Positions 14,354-23,976 of a DNA stretch of 57,773 bases are shown one piece after another. The notes below the pieces were generated by a model. That model made no database searches. It was not told where the DNA came from and saw only the letters and a program-made list of their open reading frames with translations. Each line of letters starts with the position of its first letter. Positions within the stretch are counted from its first letter, which is position 1. Made by a program: the position numbers and the translations under genes. This DNA comes from Patescibacteria group bacterium. Lineage in GTDB: Bacteria > Patescibacteriota > Minisyncoccia > Minisyncoccales > JAHCRE01. The stretch is from assembly GCA_020148025.1 (NCBI GenBank), contig JAHCRH010000003.1, positions 1 through 57,773 of the forward strand, in the 5' to 3' direction.

Positions 14354-16480
14354 ATGATATTTTCTTATAATTGGTTACAATCTTTTTTTGAGAAAAAATT
14401 ACTAAAACCAAAAAAATTGGCTGAGCTTTTAACCATGCATTCTTTTGAAGTTTCAGAAGTTAAAAGAGTTGGAAAAGATTTTACTTTAGATATTGATATT
14501 TTGCCAAATAGGGGACCGGATTGTTTTTCCCATATTGGAATAGCTCGTGAGTGCGCGACACTGTTAAATTTTAAATTCCAAATCTCAAATGAGGAACTAA
14601 AAGAAGATAAAAATATAAAAGCTAAAGATTTTATTAAAGTAGAGGTTAAGGGCCGGAAAGCTTGTCCTAGATATACTGCTAGAGTAGTCAGTGGTGTCAA
14701 AGTGGCTCCTTCTCCAAAATGGTTAAAGGAAAGATTAGGAATTTGTGGGATTAAACCAATCAACAATGTTGTAGATATTGCTAATTTTGTGATGTTAGAA
14801 ACTGGTCAGCCTCTTCACGCTTTTGATTTAGAGAAACTTGAAGGCCCCAAAGGAAAGCCCTCAGCTTCCTACGGGGCAGGTAAAAAAATTATTGTCAGGT
14901 TTGCAAAAAAAAGAGAAAGAATTGTCACCTTGGATGAAGAAAGATACGATTTAAATCCAGATATTTTAGTAATCGCAGATGCTAAGAAGCCAGTAGCCAT
15001 TGCTGGAATTAAGGGAGGAATAATCCCAGAAATCGATAAAAAAACAAAGATGGTAATGCTTGAATCAGCCAATTTTAATCCCAAAATTATCCGTCGGAGT
15101 TCAAAAAAATTAGGCCTGAAAACCGATGCTTCTTGGCGTTTCGAACATGGGATTGATCCTAATCTCACGGGATTTGCAATAAATAGAGCCGCTTTCCTGA
15201 TTCAAAAAATTACAGGTGGGAAGATAGCCCAGGGTTTAATTGATTTTTATCCCAAAAAAGTTTTCCCAAAAAAAATTAAATTGGATCTAGATTATGTCGA
15301 TAGATTATTGGGCATAAAAATATCAAAGTCAGAAATAAAAAATATCTTAAGGAAGTTAAGTTTCAAATTGACAGAGACCCGGTCTCTGTCATCTCGGACA
15401 GTGGTGGTTGAGGTCCCCACTTTTAGATTAGATGTTTCTCTCCCTGAGGATTTAATCGAAGAGATTGGCAGAATTTCGGGCTTTCAGAAAATTCCGGCCA
15501 TTCTTCCTTTAGTTTCTTTGATTCCTCCCAAAAGAAATATTGATCGTTTTTGGGAAAATTTCTCCAAAGATACTTTAAAAGAGACTGGCTTTTCTGAAGT
15601 TTATAATTACTCTTTCATTAGCCAAAATTCAGCGAAAATTTTTGGATATCAATTAAAAGATTTAATTGAGATAGAGAATCCGATGAGTATTGAGCAAAAA
15701 TATTTGCGTCCAAGCTTAATTCCGAATTTATTAAAGAATGTTAAAGAAAATATGAGAAATCTTGGAGAGATTAAGATTTTCGAATTGGGTAAAATTTTCA
15801 GAAAATATTCTCCTAAAAAAAATTTTGAGAAAAGATCACTAACCGGTTTGATTTTTAAAAAAGAAAAAAAAGCTGAGAATTTTTATGAACTAAAAGGGGT
15901 CTGCGATTTAATTTTGGAAAAAATGGGAATTTCAAATTTTTGGTACGATACTTACAAACCTACCCCCGCCGCCGAAGGCGAGCCTCGCCAGGGGCGGGAG
16001 GAATCAAAAATTTCCATTTGGCACCCTAAAAAATGTGCAGAGATAAAAATCGATCATCAAGAAATTGGATTTTTAGGAGAAATTTCTCCTAAGATTTTAG
16101 ACGAACTTAAAGTTGGGAATGTTGTGATTTTCGATTTTGATTTTGAAAAATTACAGAAATTAGCAACTGAGGAGCATGAGTTTAGGCTAATTTCCAAATA
16201 TCCAGCAGCAATTAGAGACTTAGCTATTTTGATTCCCTTGGAAGTTAGAATTGAAGAGGTTTTAAACAAAATTGAAATTGCCGGCGGCTCCCTGGTAAGA
16301 GATATCGATTTATTTGATATATACACAGGAGAGGAAATTCCTGAGGGGAAAAAGAATTTGGCTTTCCATGTAATTTACCAGTCAGAAGTTAAAACTTTAA
16401 ATTCAAGAGAAATTGATGAGATCCACCAAAAAATAATTAAAGCTCTAGAAAAAGAAAAGGAATGGGAAATTCGCAAATAA
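14354..16480 (+). CDS. pheT: Phenylalanine--tRNA ligase beta subunit
   Basis: MIFSYNWLQSFF, DIDILPNRGPDCFSHIGIARE, INNVVDIANFVMLETGQPLHAFD, C-terminal ferredoxin-fold domain. Confidence 0.96.
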   Translation: MIFSYNWLQSFFEKKLLKPKKLAELLTMHSFEVSEVKRVGKDFTLDIDILPNRGPDCFSHIGIARECATLLNFKFQISNEELKEDKNIKAKDFIKVEVKGRKACPRYTARVVSGVKVAPSPKWLKERLGICGIKPINNVVDIANFVMLETGQPLHAFDLEKLEGPKGKPSASYGAGKKIIVRFAKKRERIVTLDEERYDLNPDILVIADAKKPVAIAGIKGGIIPEIDKKTKMVMLESANFNPKIIRRSSKKLGLKTDASWRFEHGIDPNLTGFAINRAAFLIQKITGGKIAQGLIDFYPKKVFPKKIKLDLDYVDRLLGIKISKSEIKNILRKLSFKLTETRSLSSRTVVVEVPTFRLDVSLPEDLIEEIGRISGFQKIPAILPLVSLIPPKRNIDRFWENFSKDTLKETGFSEVYNYSFISQNSAKIFGYQLKDLIEIENPMSIEQKYLRPSLIPNLLKNVKENMRNLGEIKIFELGKIFRKYSPKKNFEKRSLTGLIFKKEKKAENFYELKGVCDLILEKMGISNFWYDTYKPTPAAEGEPRQGREESKISIWHPKKCAEIKIDHQEIGFLGEISPKILDELKVGNVVIFDFDFEKLQKLATEEHEFRLISKYPAAIRDLAILIPLEVRIEEVLNKIEIAGGSLVRDIDLFDIYTGEEIPEGKKNLAFHVIYQSEVKTLNSREIDEIHQKIIKALEKEKEWEIRK
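15961..16003 (+). repeat. GC-rich palindromic in-frame insertion in pheT
   Basis: CCCCCGCCGCCGAAGGCGAGCCTCGCCAGGGGCGGGAGG; shares CTCGCCAGGGGCGG with the pheS insert. Confidence 0.8.
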
Positions 16481-16490
16481 TTACAAAAAT

Positions 16491-18467
16491 ATGACTCGCC
16501 AAAAAATTAAAACTAAAAAGAAAAGAAAAAAGAGGATAGTTCAAAAAAAGAAAAAAACAGAAACAACTTATCGGGCTAAGGATATTTATGTATTGAAAGG
16601 ATTGGAGCCAATCCGAAAAAGACCAGCCATGTATATTGGAACAACTGGATTAGAAGGATTGCACCATTTGGTTTGTGAGGCAGTCGGAAATGCAATCGAT
16701 GAGGCGATAATGGGTTATTGCTCAGAGATTAAAGTATCTTTGCTTCCTAGAAATGGGATTAAGGTGACTGATAATGGTCGGGGAATCCCGGTAGAGAAGC
16801 ATCCCCAAACAAAAAAGTCGGCTTTGGAAACAGTGATGACTACTCTGCATGCTGGAGCAAAATTTGGTGGAAAGGTTTATGCCTCGACCGGTGGACTTCA
16901 CGGAGTGGGAATTTCAGCGGTCTGCGCCCTCTCCAGTTTCTTAAGAACTGAAGTTTGTCGGTCAGGTTTTAAATATTATCAAGAATATTCTCGGGGAAAG
17001 GCAAAAACCAAGGTTAAAAAATTTGGCAAATCTAAGCAAACAGGAACTACCGTTATTTTTGAACCAGACCCTGAGATTTTTAAGGAAATAAAATTTGATT
17101 ATAAGAAAATCTTGAATTATTTACGTCGACAGGCCTATTTGACCAAGGGAGTAAAGATAACCTTTTCTGATCTTAGGGCTGAGGATAAAAAAACTTTCAC
17201 TTTTTATTTTGAAGGAGGTCTTGTTTCTTATGTTAAACATTTAACTCGAGGAGTCACTCCTCGCCACCCAAATATTTTTTATGGCTCAGGTGAGCGAAAT
17301 GGAATAATTACAGAAGCTGCCCTTCGATATACGAGTGAGTATGAATCTTTAGAGGAGAGCTTTGCTAATAATATTCTTACTTCAGAAGGCGGTAGCCATC
17401 TTACCGGTTTCAGGACTGCTCTAACCAGAACCTTAAATGATTACGCTAGGAAAAATAACCTTCTCAGAAAAGACGATGGTAATTTAACTGGTGAAGATGT
17501 TAAGGAGGGTTTAACTGGAGTAATCTCAATTAAAATAAGAGAACCTCAGTTTGAAGGTCAGACAAAGAAGAAATTGGGTAATACTGAGGCTAAGGCTGCG
17601 GTTGAAGCAATTGTTTCCGAGACTTTGTTTGATTTTTTAGAGAGAAATCCCCGGGATGCCAAAGTAATTATTGAAAATTGTATGTTAGCTCAAAAAGCCA
17701 GGAAGGCAGCCAGAGCAGCTAAAGAAACAGTGCTGAGAAAAGGGATTTTACAAGGATTAGCCTTGCCGGGAAAGTTAGCTGATTGCACTTCAAGAAAGCC
17801 CGAGGAAAGTGAATTATATATAGTAGAAGGCGAGTCAGCCGGAGGTTCGAGTCGTCGGGCAAGGGACCGTCATTTTCAGGCCATCTTACCTTTAAAAGGT
17901 AAGATTCTAAACGTGGAAAGAGCTCGGCTCGACAAGATTTTGACCTCAAAAGAAATTAAGTCATTAATTATTGCCCTGGGCACAGCGATTGCTGAAGATT
18001 TTAAATTAGAGAAGATAAGATATCACCGGATAATAGTCATGTGCGACGCAGATTCTGATGGAAATCACATCAAAACTTTACTTTTAACACTTTTTTATCG
18101 CTATTTCAAGCCAATAATTAAAGCCGGTTTCTTATATATTGCTCAGCCTCCTCTTTATAAAATTCAAACCGGCAAGCAAGTTGAATATGCTTATACTGAG
18201 GGTGATAAAGTGGAGATTTTAAGTTCGATGAAAGAAAAAAAAGCAGTAACTCCTTCTCTCCAACGTTATAAGGGTTTAGGTGAAATGAATCCGGAAGAAT
18301 TATGGGAGACAACTATGAGTCCTGAAAATCGGGTTTTATTAAAGGTAGAAATTGAAGATGCGAAGGAAGCCGACCGAATTTTTGACACTTTAATGGGAGA
18401 AGAAGTATTGCCCCGGAAGAGATTTATCCAGACTCATGCTAAAAAGGTAAAGAATTTAGACATTTAA
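16491..18467 (+). CDS. gyrB: DNA gyrase subunit B, Lys-rich N-terminus
   Basis: LEPIRKRPAMYIGTTGLEGLHHL, GLHGVGISAVCALS, YIVEGESAGGSSRRARDRHFQAILPLKGKILNVERAR. Confidence 0.95.
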   Translation: MTRQKIKTKKKRKKRIVQKKKKTETTYRAKDIYVLKGLEPIRKRPAMYIGTTGLEGLHHLVCEAVGNAIDEAIMGYCSEIKVSLLPRNGIKVTDNGRGIPVEKHPQTKKSALETVMTTLHAGAKFGGKVYASTGGLHGVGISAVCALSSFLRTEVCRSGFKYYQEYSRGKAKTKVKKFGKSKQTGTTVIFEPDPEIFKEIKFDYKKILNYLRRQAYLTKGVKITFSDLRAEDKKTFTFYFEGGLVSYVKHLTRGVTPRHPNIFYGSGERNGIITEAALRYTSEYESLEESFANNILTSEGGSHLTGFRTALTRTLNDYARKNNLLRKDDGNLTGEDVKEGLTGVISIKIREPQFEGQTKKKLGNTEAKAAVEAIVSETLFDFLERNPRDAKVIIENCMLAQKARKAARAAKETVLRKGILQGLALPGKLADCTSRKPEESELYIVEGESAGGSSRRARDRHFQAILPLKGKILNVERARLDKILTSKEIKSLIIALGTAIAEDFKLEKIRYHRIIVMCDADSDGNHIKTLLLTLFYRYFKPIIKAGFLYIAQPPLYKIQTGKQVEYAYTEGDKVEILSSMKEKKAVTPSLQRYKGLGEMNPEELWETTMSPENRVLLKVEIEDAKEADRIFDTLMGEEVLPRKRFIQTHAKKVKNLDI

Positions 18468-18558
18468 AAAAGCTTGACAGTAAAGGGCTCTTTAGCTAAG
18501 ATATAAAAAGAGCCCTGAGGGGCTTTTTAAAAAACAAATTAAAATTAGCAACAAATTT

Positions 18559-18759
18559 GTGCGAATCAGCAAATTCCCCAAAAAAATCATCGCTTTCTTA
18601 AAAGAAGTGAGATTGGAAATAAAAAAAGTTAACTGGCCTTCCAGAAAGGAGCTTTTTAAGAATACTCTAATTGTTATTGGTGTTTCCCTGGCATTAGCCA
18701 TATTCTTAGGCGGCCTAGATTTTCTATTCACCACCATATTAAATCAATTAGTCCTATAA
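18559..18759 (+). CDS. secE: Preprotein translocase subunit SecE
   Basis: FLKEVRLEIKKVNWPSRKELFKNTLIVIGVSLALAIFLGGLDFLF; directly upstream of nusG. Confidence 0.9.
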   Translation: MRISKFPKKIIAFLKEVRLEIKKVNWPSRKELFKNTLIVIGVSLALAIFLGGLDFLFTTILNQLVL

Positions 18760-18783
18760 TTTCCAACCGTTTTATGGCAAAAC

Positions 18784-18897
18784 GTCGCGGCACGCGACAC
18801 TCGCCTTCGGCGAGTGTGCTAACACCGCTCCTTAAAACCTTGCGGTTTTAATCTTTCCACCACGGGGAAACACCCAGTTTTCCCGATCCCTTTCTAA
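18784..18897 (+). promoter_or_regulatory. Four-hairpin structured element, copy 2 (upstream of nusG)
   Basis: GTCGCG-GCA-CGCGAC; ACTCGCC-TTC-GGCGAGT; TTAAAACC-TTGC-GGTTTTAA; GGGGAAAC-ACCCA-GTTTTCCC; joined by GTGCTAACACCGCTCC and TCTTTCCACCAC. Confidence 0.8.
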
Positions 18898-18913
18898 GTT
18901 TTGTCATATAAAT

Positions 18914-19459
18914 ATGCCAAAACAACAATTACCTCAAGAAAGAAATTGGTACGTTATTCACACCTATTCTGGATATGAAGATGCAGTAGCTAAAAATCTT
19001 AGACAAAGGATTGAGGCTTTAAGTATGGAAGATAAAATTTTTAATGTGATAGTTCCAAAAGAAAAAAAGATTAAAATAAAAGATGGTAAAAGAAAGATAG
19101 TTGAGGAAAAAATCTATCCAGGTTATGTTTTGGTTGAAATGATTGTCACCGATGATTCCTGGTATGTAGTTAGAAACACTCCTAACGTTACTGGTTTTGT
19201 TGGAGCAGGAACTATTCCTGTTCCAATTTCATCCAAAGAAGTTGAAGTTTTAAAAAAGAGAATGGGAGTTGAAGAGCCCCAATACAAAATTGAATTTCAA
19301 GTTGGAGATTCGGTAAAAATCATCGACGGGCTCTTTAAAGACTTTGATGGAAAAGTTTCAGAAATTGATGAAGAGCGAGGAAAGGTTAAAGTTTTAGTTA
19401 ATATGTTTGGCCGGGACACCCCTGTTGAGTTAGACTCGCTACAAATTAAGAAACTATGA
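18914..19459 (+). CDS. nusG: Transcription termination/antitermination protein NusG
   Basis: [34 protein letters not shown] domain [18 protein letters not shown]. Confidence 0.97.
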   Translation: MPKQQLPQERNWYVIHTYSGYEDAVAKNLRQRIEALSMEDKIFNVIVPKEKKIKIKDGKRKIVEEKIYPGYVLVEMIVTDDSWYVVRNTPNVTGFVGAGTIPVPISSKEVEVLKKRMGVEEPQYKIEFQVGDSVKIIDGLFKDFDGKVSEIDEERGKVKVLVNMFGRDTPVELDSLQIKKL

Positions 19460-19875
19460 AAAAAATCAAGGCAAAAATAAAATTACGGATTCCTGCTGGT
19501 CAAGCCACTCCTGCTCCTCCGGTTGGCCCGGCTTTAGCCCCCCACGGTTTAAATATTGCTGAGTTTTGCCAGAAGTTTAACGAAAAGACCAAAGATCAGA
19601 AAGGCTTTACAATACCTGTTGAAATTACTATTTTTGGAGATAAATCTTATGAGTTTAGATTAAAGACTTCGCCTGCTTCTGAGCTCTTAAAAAAGGCGGC
19701 CGGTCTTGAGAAAGGCTCGGGGACACCAAATAAAATTAAAGTTGGAAAGGTTAGTCGAGTGCAGCTTCGGGAAATTGCCAAAAAGAAAATGGAAGATTTA
19801 AATACTCAAGATTTAGAAAAAGCGATGAAAATAATCGAGGGCACAGCAAAGAATATGGGGATAGAGATAGAATAG
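19456..19875 (+). CDS. rplK: 50S ribosomal protein L11
   Basis: [36 protein letters not shown]. Confidence 0.97.
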   Translation: MKKIKAKIKLRIPAGQATPAPPVGPALAPHGLNIAEFCQKFNEKTKDQKGFTIPVEITIFGDKSYEFRLKTSPASELLKKAAGLEKGSGTPNKIKVGKVSRVQLREIAKKKMEDLNTQDLEKAMKIIEGTAKNMGIEIE

Positions 19876-19950
19876 GATGTTTTTAGAACTTTGATTTAAC
19901 GGACCTTTTAGATATTATTATTAAGTGATGTATAATGTTATAATATCTTT

Positions 19951-20538
19951 ATGATTCTTTCTGACCGCGACATAAAAAAATACATTAAAGAAGGCAAGAT
20001 TAAAATCACGCCAAAACCAGATTTCAAAGAGCAATTGGGGCCGTGTTCTTTGGATTTACATCTGGGAAATATTTTTAAAACCTTTAAGCCCTCCCAATAT
20101 CCTTATTTGGATCCAAGAAGAAAAATTGATTTTGAAGAAATTATGGAAGAAATAGAGATTGAAGATAATGCTCCTTTTATTTTGCAACCAAAAGGCTTTG
20201 TTTTAACTACGACAAAGGAAGAATTTTCTTTAAGTGATGACTTAATGGCAAGGCTTGATGGGAGATCTACTTTGGCAAGGCTTGGACTAGTGGTTCATTT
20301 AACAGCAGCTCGATTTGATCCTGGCTGGAAAGGAAAAGCGGTGATGGAGCTCGGCAACATGGGAACCATGCCAGTTATTTTATATGCGGCAGTGACCAGA
20401 ATTTGCGCTTTAACTTTTGAGACCTTATCCAGCCCAGCTGAAATTCCTTATTTAAAACAAAAGGATCACAAGTATGCTAAACCTAAGTCTCCCCAAGCGA
20501 GTAAAATAAATCAAGAGATTGGGAAGAAAACAAGATGA
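19951..20538 (+). CDS. dcd: dCTP deaminase
   Basis: MILSDRDIKKYIKEGKI, GPCSLDLHLGNIF, ARLDGRSTLARLGLVVHLTAARFDPGWKGKAVMEL. Confidence 0.92.
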   Translation: MILSDRDIKKYIKEGKIKITPKPDFKEQLGPCSLDLHLGNIFKTFKPSQYPYLDPRRKIDFEEIMEEIEIEDNAPFILQPKGFVLTTTKEEFSLSDDLMARLDGRSTLARLGLVVHLTAARFDPGWKGKAVMELGNMGTMPVILYAAVTRICALTFETLSSPAEIPYLKQKDHKYAKPKSPQASKINQEIGKKTR

Positions 20539-22145
20539 AGCCCCGTTTAATCTCAGACTTAAATGTAAAAATTTTAGGAATAATTCCTGTTTTAAAAGAT
20601 AAAACAGGAATTTTAAATCCCCAGCAAATTGTTTCACTTTCTGGTCTTTTAACATATAAAGGTAAATCAATAAAGGCTATTTTCGAGGGGATTAAAAAGA
20701 AAAATAAAAATTTAAATAAAATAGTCAAGGATGTCTTACAGAAATCTTCCCTGATCGGTCATGCTTCAATTGCCACTACTCCTTCTTTTTGCTTGAACTA
20801 TGAGGGAAGTAAGTTTTTAGATTCAGCTTTGACTGGGATATACTTTTCTTCTTCTTTGGTTTCTTCTGGGAGGAGAACAGAAACCGGCGAAGAAGATATT
20901 GTTTTTCCAAATCAAATATTTTCTAACAAAAAAGCAAAAGAAATTTATCAAAATATTTCAAGAAAAATTATTAATTTTTTTAATTTCCTTTTGTCTCAAG
21001 GTATTCCAAAAGATGAGGCAAGTAAGATTTTACAATACGGAATTTACGGCACTGGTGTAATTCAATTGCCAATCGAATCAATAGTGCTGGTGAAGAGAGA
21101 ATATGAGAACGAAAAGGAATGGATGCCAGAAGAAATTGGAATTTTGCTTAAAGAAATTGAAAAAAAATTAAGGAATTTAGGAATAGATTTGATTTATGCC
21201 TCTAGAGAATCAGCACCAAGAAACCTCTATCCTTACCCGAACATCTTTAAAGATCCGGAGAAATCAAACCTGACCAGAGAGCTTCGAAAAAAAATAAAGT
21301 TGGAAAAGGGGACAAAGTTGATTTCAATGGATATCTTGCCAACTTCGGGCTTGAGGAAAAGATTGAAAAAGTTACAGCAGCTTACTGAAAAAACATTTCG
21401 TTCATTAAAACAGATTAAAAAGGATTGGCAGAGACTTCTCATTTTTCGTCAGGAAATTTTTAGGGATTATAATGAAGCTGTGAGATTTAAAGTTTTGTCT
21501 TCGGTTCCCTGGCGAGTTTGGGGAGAAAAAAAGAGGCACCGGACTTGCCCTCAGATTATAGAGTCAATATACTTTTGCATTGAAAGAGCGGCTAAAAGAT
21601 TTGACAAATTTAAAAATCAAATTAAAAGAAAAGAAATCAATAAAAAATTGGTGAAGGAAATAGAAGAAATTTTCTCCGTTCCTCCCTCTGTCAAGCGAAA
21701 CCCAGAATTTTTATTAAGATATCTTTCTGTTGCCCAAGAGGCATTTAAGGGATATCAAAACCTGATTAAATTAAAAATTAAGCCAAGAAATGCGATTTTT
21801 TTAATTCCAAGGGCAGTAAAGATCGATATTCTGCAAGAATATGATTTATACAATCTTCTAACTGGATATTACCCTTTACGGCTTTGCCCAACTGCAGAAG
21901 AAGAGATGAAAAGAAAAACCGTAAAAGAGGTTTTCCAAATTAAAAGAGCTCTAACTAAAAGGGGATACGGCTGGTTAAATAAATTTATTGGGCCAAAATG
22001 CGAAACTATTGGATTTTGCCCTGAAGAAAAAAGCTGCTTCCATATTAAAAAATTGGTTAAAAAATATAACAAAAACTTTCATCAGAAGATGAAGGTTGAG
22101 CTGAAAAAGAAATTTGAGAAAAAATTAAAGAATTTGAGAAAATGA
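20535..22145 (+). CDS. Diverged large ThyX-like (FAD-dependent thymidylate synthase family) protein
   Basis: SLIGHASIATTPSFCLNYEGSKFLDSALTGIYFSSSLVSSGRRTETGEEDIVFP resembles the ThyX HASF...SR...RH/S pattern; between dcd genes. Confidence 0.6.
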   Translation: MKPRLISDLNVKILGIIPVLKDKTGILNPQQIVSLSGLLTYKGKSIKAIFEGIKKKNKNLNKIVKDVLQKSSLIGHASIATTPSFCLNYEGSKFLDSALTGIYFSSSLVSSGRRTETGEEDIVFPNQIFSNKKAKEIYQNISRKIINFFNFLLSQGIPKDEASKILQYGIYGTGVIQLPIESIVLVKREYENEKEWMPEEIGILLKEIEKKLRNLGIDLIYASRESAPRNLYPYPNIFKDPEKSNLTRELRKKIKLEKGTKLISMDILPTSGLRKRLKKLQQLTEKTFRSLKQIKKDWQRLLIFRQEIFRDYNEAVRFKVLSSVPWRVWGEKKRHRTCPQIIESIYFCIERAAKRFDKFKNQIKRKEINKKLVKEIEEIFSVPPSVKRNPEFLLRYLSVAQEAFKGYQNLIKLKIKPRNAIFLIPRAVKIDILQEYDLYNLLTGYYPLRLCPTAEEEMKRKTVKEVFQIKRALTKRGYGWLNKFIGPKCETIGFCPEEKSCFHIKKLVKKYNKNFHQKMKVELKKKFEKKLKNLRK

Positions 22146-22681
22146 TTTTGGGAGTAAAAAAAATTTTAAAATTGGTTAAGGAAAAAAAAATGGTGGAGAA
22201 TTTATCTAAGAGGGAATTGAAGAATCCTGAAGGAGCTGGTTTGGATTTTAGGATAGGGGAGATTTATGAGGTTTCTGGAAAAGGCTTTTTAGGGGTTGAA
22301 GAAAGGGAAACTCCAAAAATTAAATTACTGGCAAAGTATAACCCGAAGAAAAAGAAAACTTTTGCTTTTAAACCAGAAAAATATTATTTAATGAAAACCA
22401 TAGAGCGGGTGAATACTCCAGAAAATATTTTAATTTTATTTCGGCCCAGGTCGACTTTATATAGATCAGGAATGATGATTTTCAGTGGGAACGTATCGCC
22501 AGGTTACAAAGGAGAATTAACTTTTGGAATTGCCAATCTTGGTCAATGCGAGGTTAAGATTGAATTGGGGGCAAGGGTCGTTCACGCCATGTTTTTTGAA
22601 ATTAAAGGAAAAACAAACTTGTATCGAGGCCAGTGGCAAGGGGGGAGAGTTTCTACTATAAAAAAAGAAAAACAAATTTAA
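22142..22681 (+). CDS. dCTP deaminase/dUTPase-family protein
   Basis: EGAGLDFRIGEIYEV, ILILFRPRSTLYRSGMMIFSGNVSPGYKGELTFGIANLG. Confidence 0.8.
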   Translation: MILGVKKILKLVKEKKMVENLSKRELKNPEGAGLDFRIGEIYEVSGKGFLGVEERETPKIKLLAKYNPKKKKTFAFKPEKYYLMKTIERVNTPENILILFRPRSTLYRSGMMIFSGNVSPGYKGELTFGIANLGQCEVKIELGARVVHAMFFEIKGKTNLYRGQWQGGRVSTIKKEKQI

Positions 22682-22682
22682 A

Positions 22683-23921
22683 ATGAAAAAATTATTAAGT
22701 TTACTCAAAAAACATCAGGAATGGCGGGGAAATTGTATAAACTTAATTGCTTCAGAGAATGCAATGTCACCAATAGCTGAGAGAGTTTATCTTTCTGATT
22801 TAATGCACAGATATGCAGAAGGTCTTCCATTCAAAAGATATTATCAAGGATTAAAATATTTTGATGAAATCGAAAATAAAGTAATCGAAGAATTTAAAAA
22901 GCATTTTAAAGCAAATTTTGTTGATGTTCGTCCAATTTCTGGAACCTCGGCAAATTTGGCTACTTTTTCTACTCTAGCGAGAAAAGGAGATAAAATTTTA
23001 ACTTTGGGAATTCAAGGGGGTTCTCATGTTTCTCATGAGCCACCTGGGGCAGCAGGGATTTTAGGGCTCAAAGTTTTTCATTTTGATTTCAATAAGAAAA
23101 TTTTAAACATTGATTTAGAGCAGGCAAGAAAGAAAATTTTGAAAATAAAGCCAAAATTTATTATCCTCGGGGGTTCAGTAATTTTATTTCCTCAACCAGT
23201 AAAAGAATTAAAAAGAATCTGTCAAAAAACTAAAACAAAAATAATTTATGATGCTGCCCATGTTTTTGGCTTAATTTGCGCTGGTTTCTTTCAAAACCCT
23301 TTAAAAGAGGGAGCAGATATTATAACCTCTTCCACTCATAAAACTTTTCCCGGGCCTCAGGGAGGAATAATTTTGGGAAATATTGATAACGACCTCCAAA
23401 AGAAAATTCAAAAAAAGGTTTTTCCAGGAGTTTTATCTAACCATCACCTCCACAGAATTCCAGCTCTTTATTTAACTTTACTGGAAATGAAGAAATTCGG
23501 GAAAAGTTATGCGAGACAAATTATTAAAAATGCAAAAACTTTAGCTAAAGAACTTTACAATTTTGGTTTTGACGTTTTAGGAAAAGAAAAAGGATTTACT
23601 CAAAGTCATCAGGTGGTAGTTGATGTTAGAGAAAATGGAGGAGGAGATTTCGTAGCTAAGCGATTGGAAAGAGCCAATATTATTTTAAATAAAAATGTTC
23701 TCCCCGGTGAGGAAAAAGTAGATGTAATACATCCAGGGGGTCTTAGGATTGGAGTTCAAGAAATGACCAGATTCGGAATGAAGGAAAAAGAAGTGAAACA
23801 AATTGCTAAATTTATGAAAGAAGTAGTTTTAGACAAAAAAAGTCCGGAAAAAATAAAAAGAAAGGTAATTAAATTCAGAAGAAATTTCAAAAAAGTAAAA
23901 TATCGTTTTAAAATCTCATAA
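22683..23921 (+). CDS. glyA: Serine hydroxymethyltransferase-like
   Basis: NLIASENAMSPIAERVYLSDLMHRYAEG, STHKTFPGPQGGIILG. Confidence 0.88.
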   Translation: MKKLLSLLKKHQEWRGNCINLIASENAMSPIAERVYLSDLMHRYAEGLPFKRYYQGLKYFDEIENKVIEEFKKHFKANFVDVRPISGTSANLATFSTLARKGDKILTLGIQGGSHVSHEPPGAAGILGLKVFHFDFNKKILNIDLEQARKKILKIKPKFIILGGSVILFPQPVKELKRICQKTKTKIIYDAAHVFGLICAGFFQNPLKEGADIITSSTHKTFPGPQGGIILGNIDNDLQKKIQKKVFPGVLSNHHLHRIPALYLTLLEMKKFGKSYARQIIKNAKTLAKELYNFGFDVLGKEKGFTQSHQVVVDVRENGGGDFVAKRLERANIILNKNVLPGEEKVDVIHPGGLRIGVQEMTRFGMKEKEVKQIAKFMKEVVLDKKSPEKIKRKVIKFRRNFKKVKYRFKIS

Positions 23922-23952
23922 TCCCTGTCAACTTGACAGGGATTTTTCTTTT
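23922..23952 (+). terminator. Intrinsic terminator
   Basis: ATCCCTGTCA-AC-TTGACAGGGATTTTTC. Confidence 0.8.
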
Positions 23953-23976
23953 TGAAAAATCCGATATAATTAAGAT

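Noticed and set aside
2974-18897. GCTAACACCGC in the hpf/nusG elements considered as a twister ribozyme; hpf copy considered as the raiA RNA motif
   Set aside because: The surrounding helices do not match the twister order of stems and pseudoknots; the element is shorter than the raiA motif as I recall it and a second copy precedes nusG.
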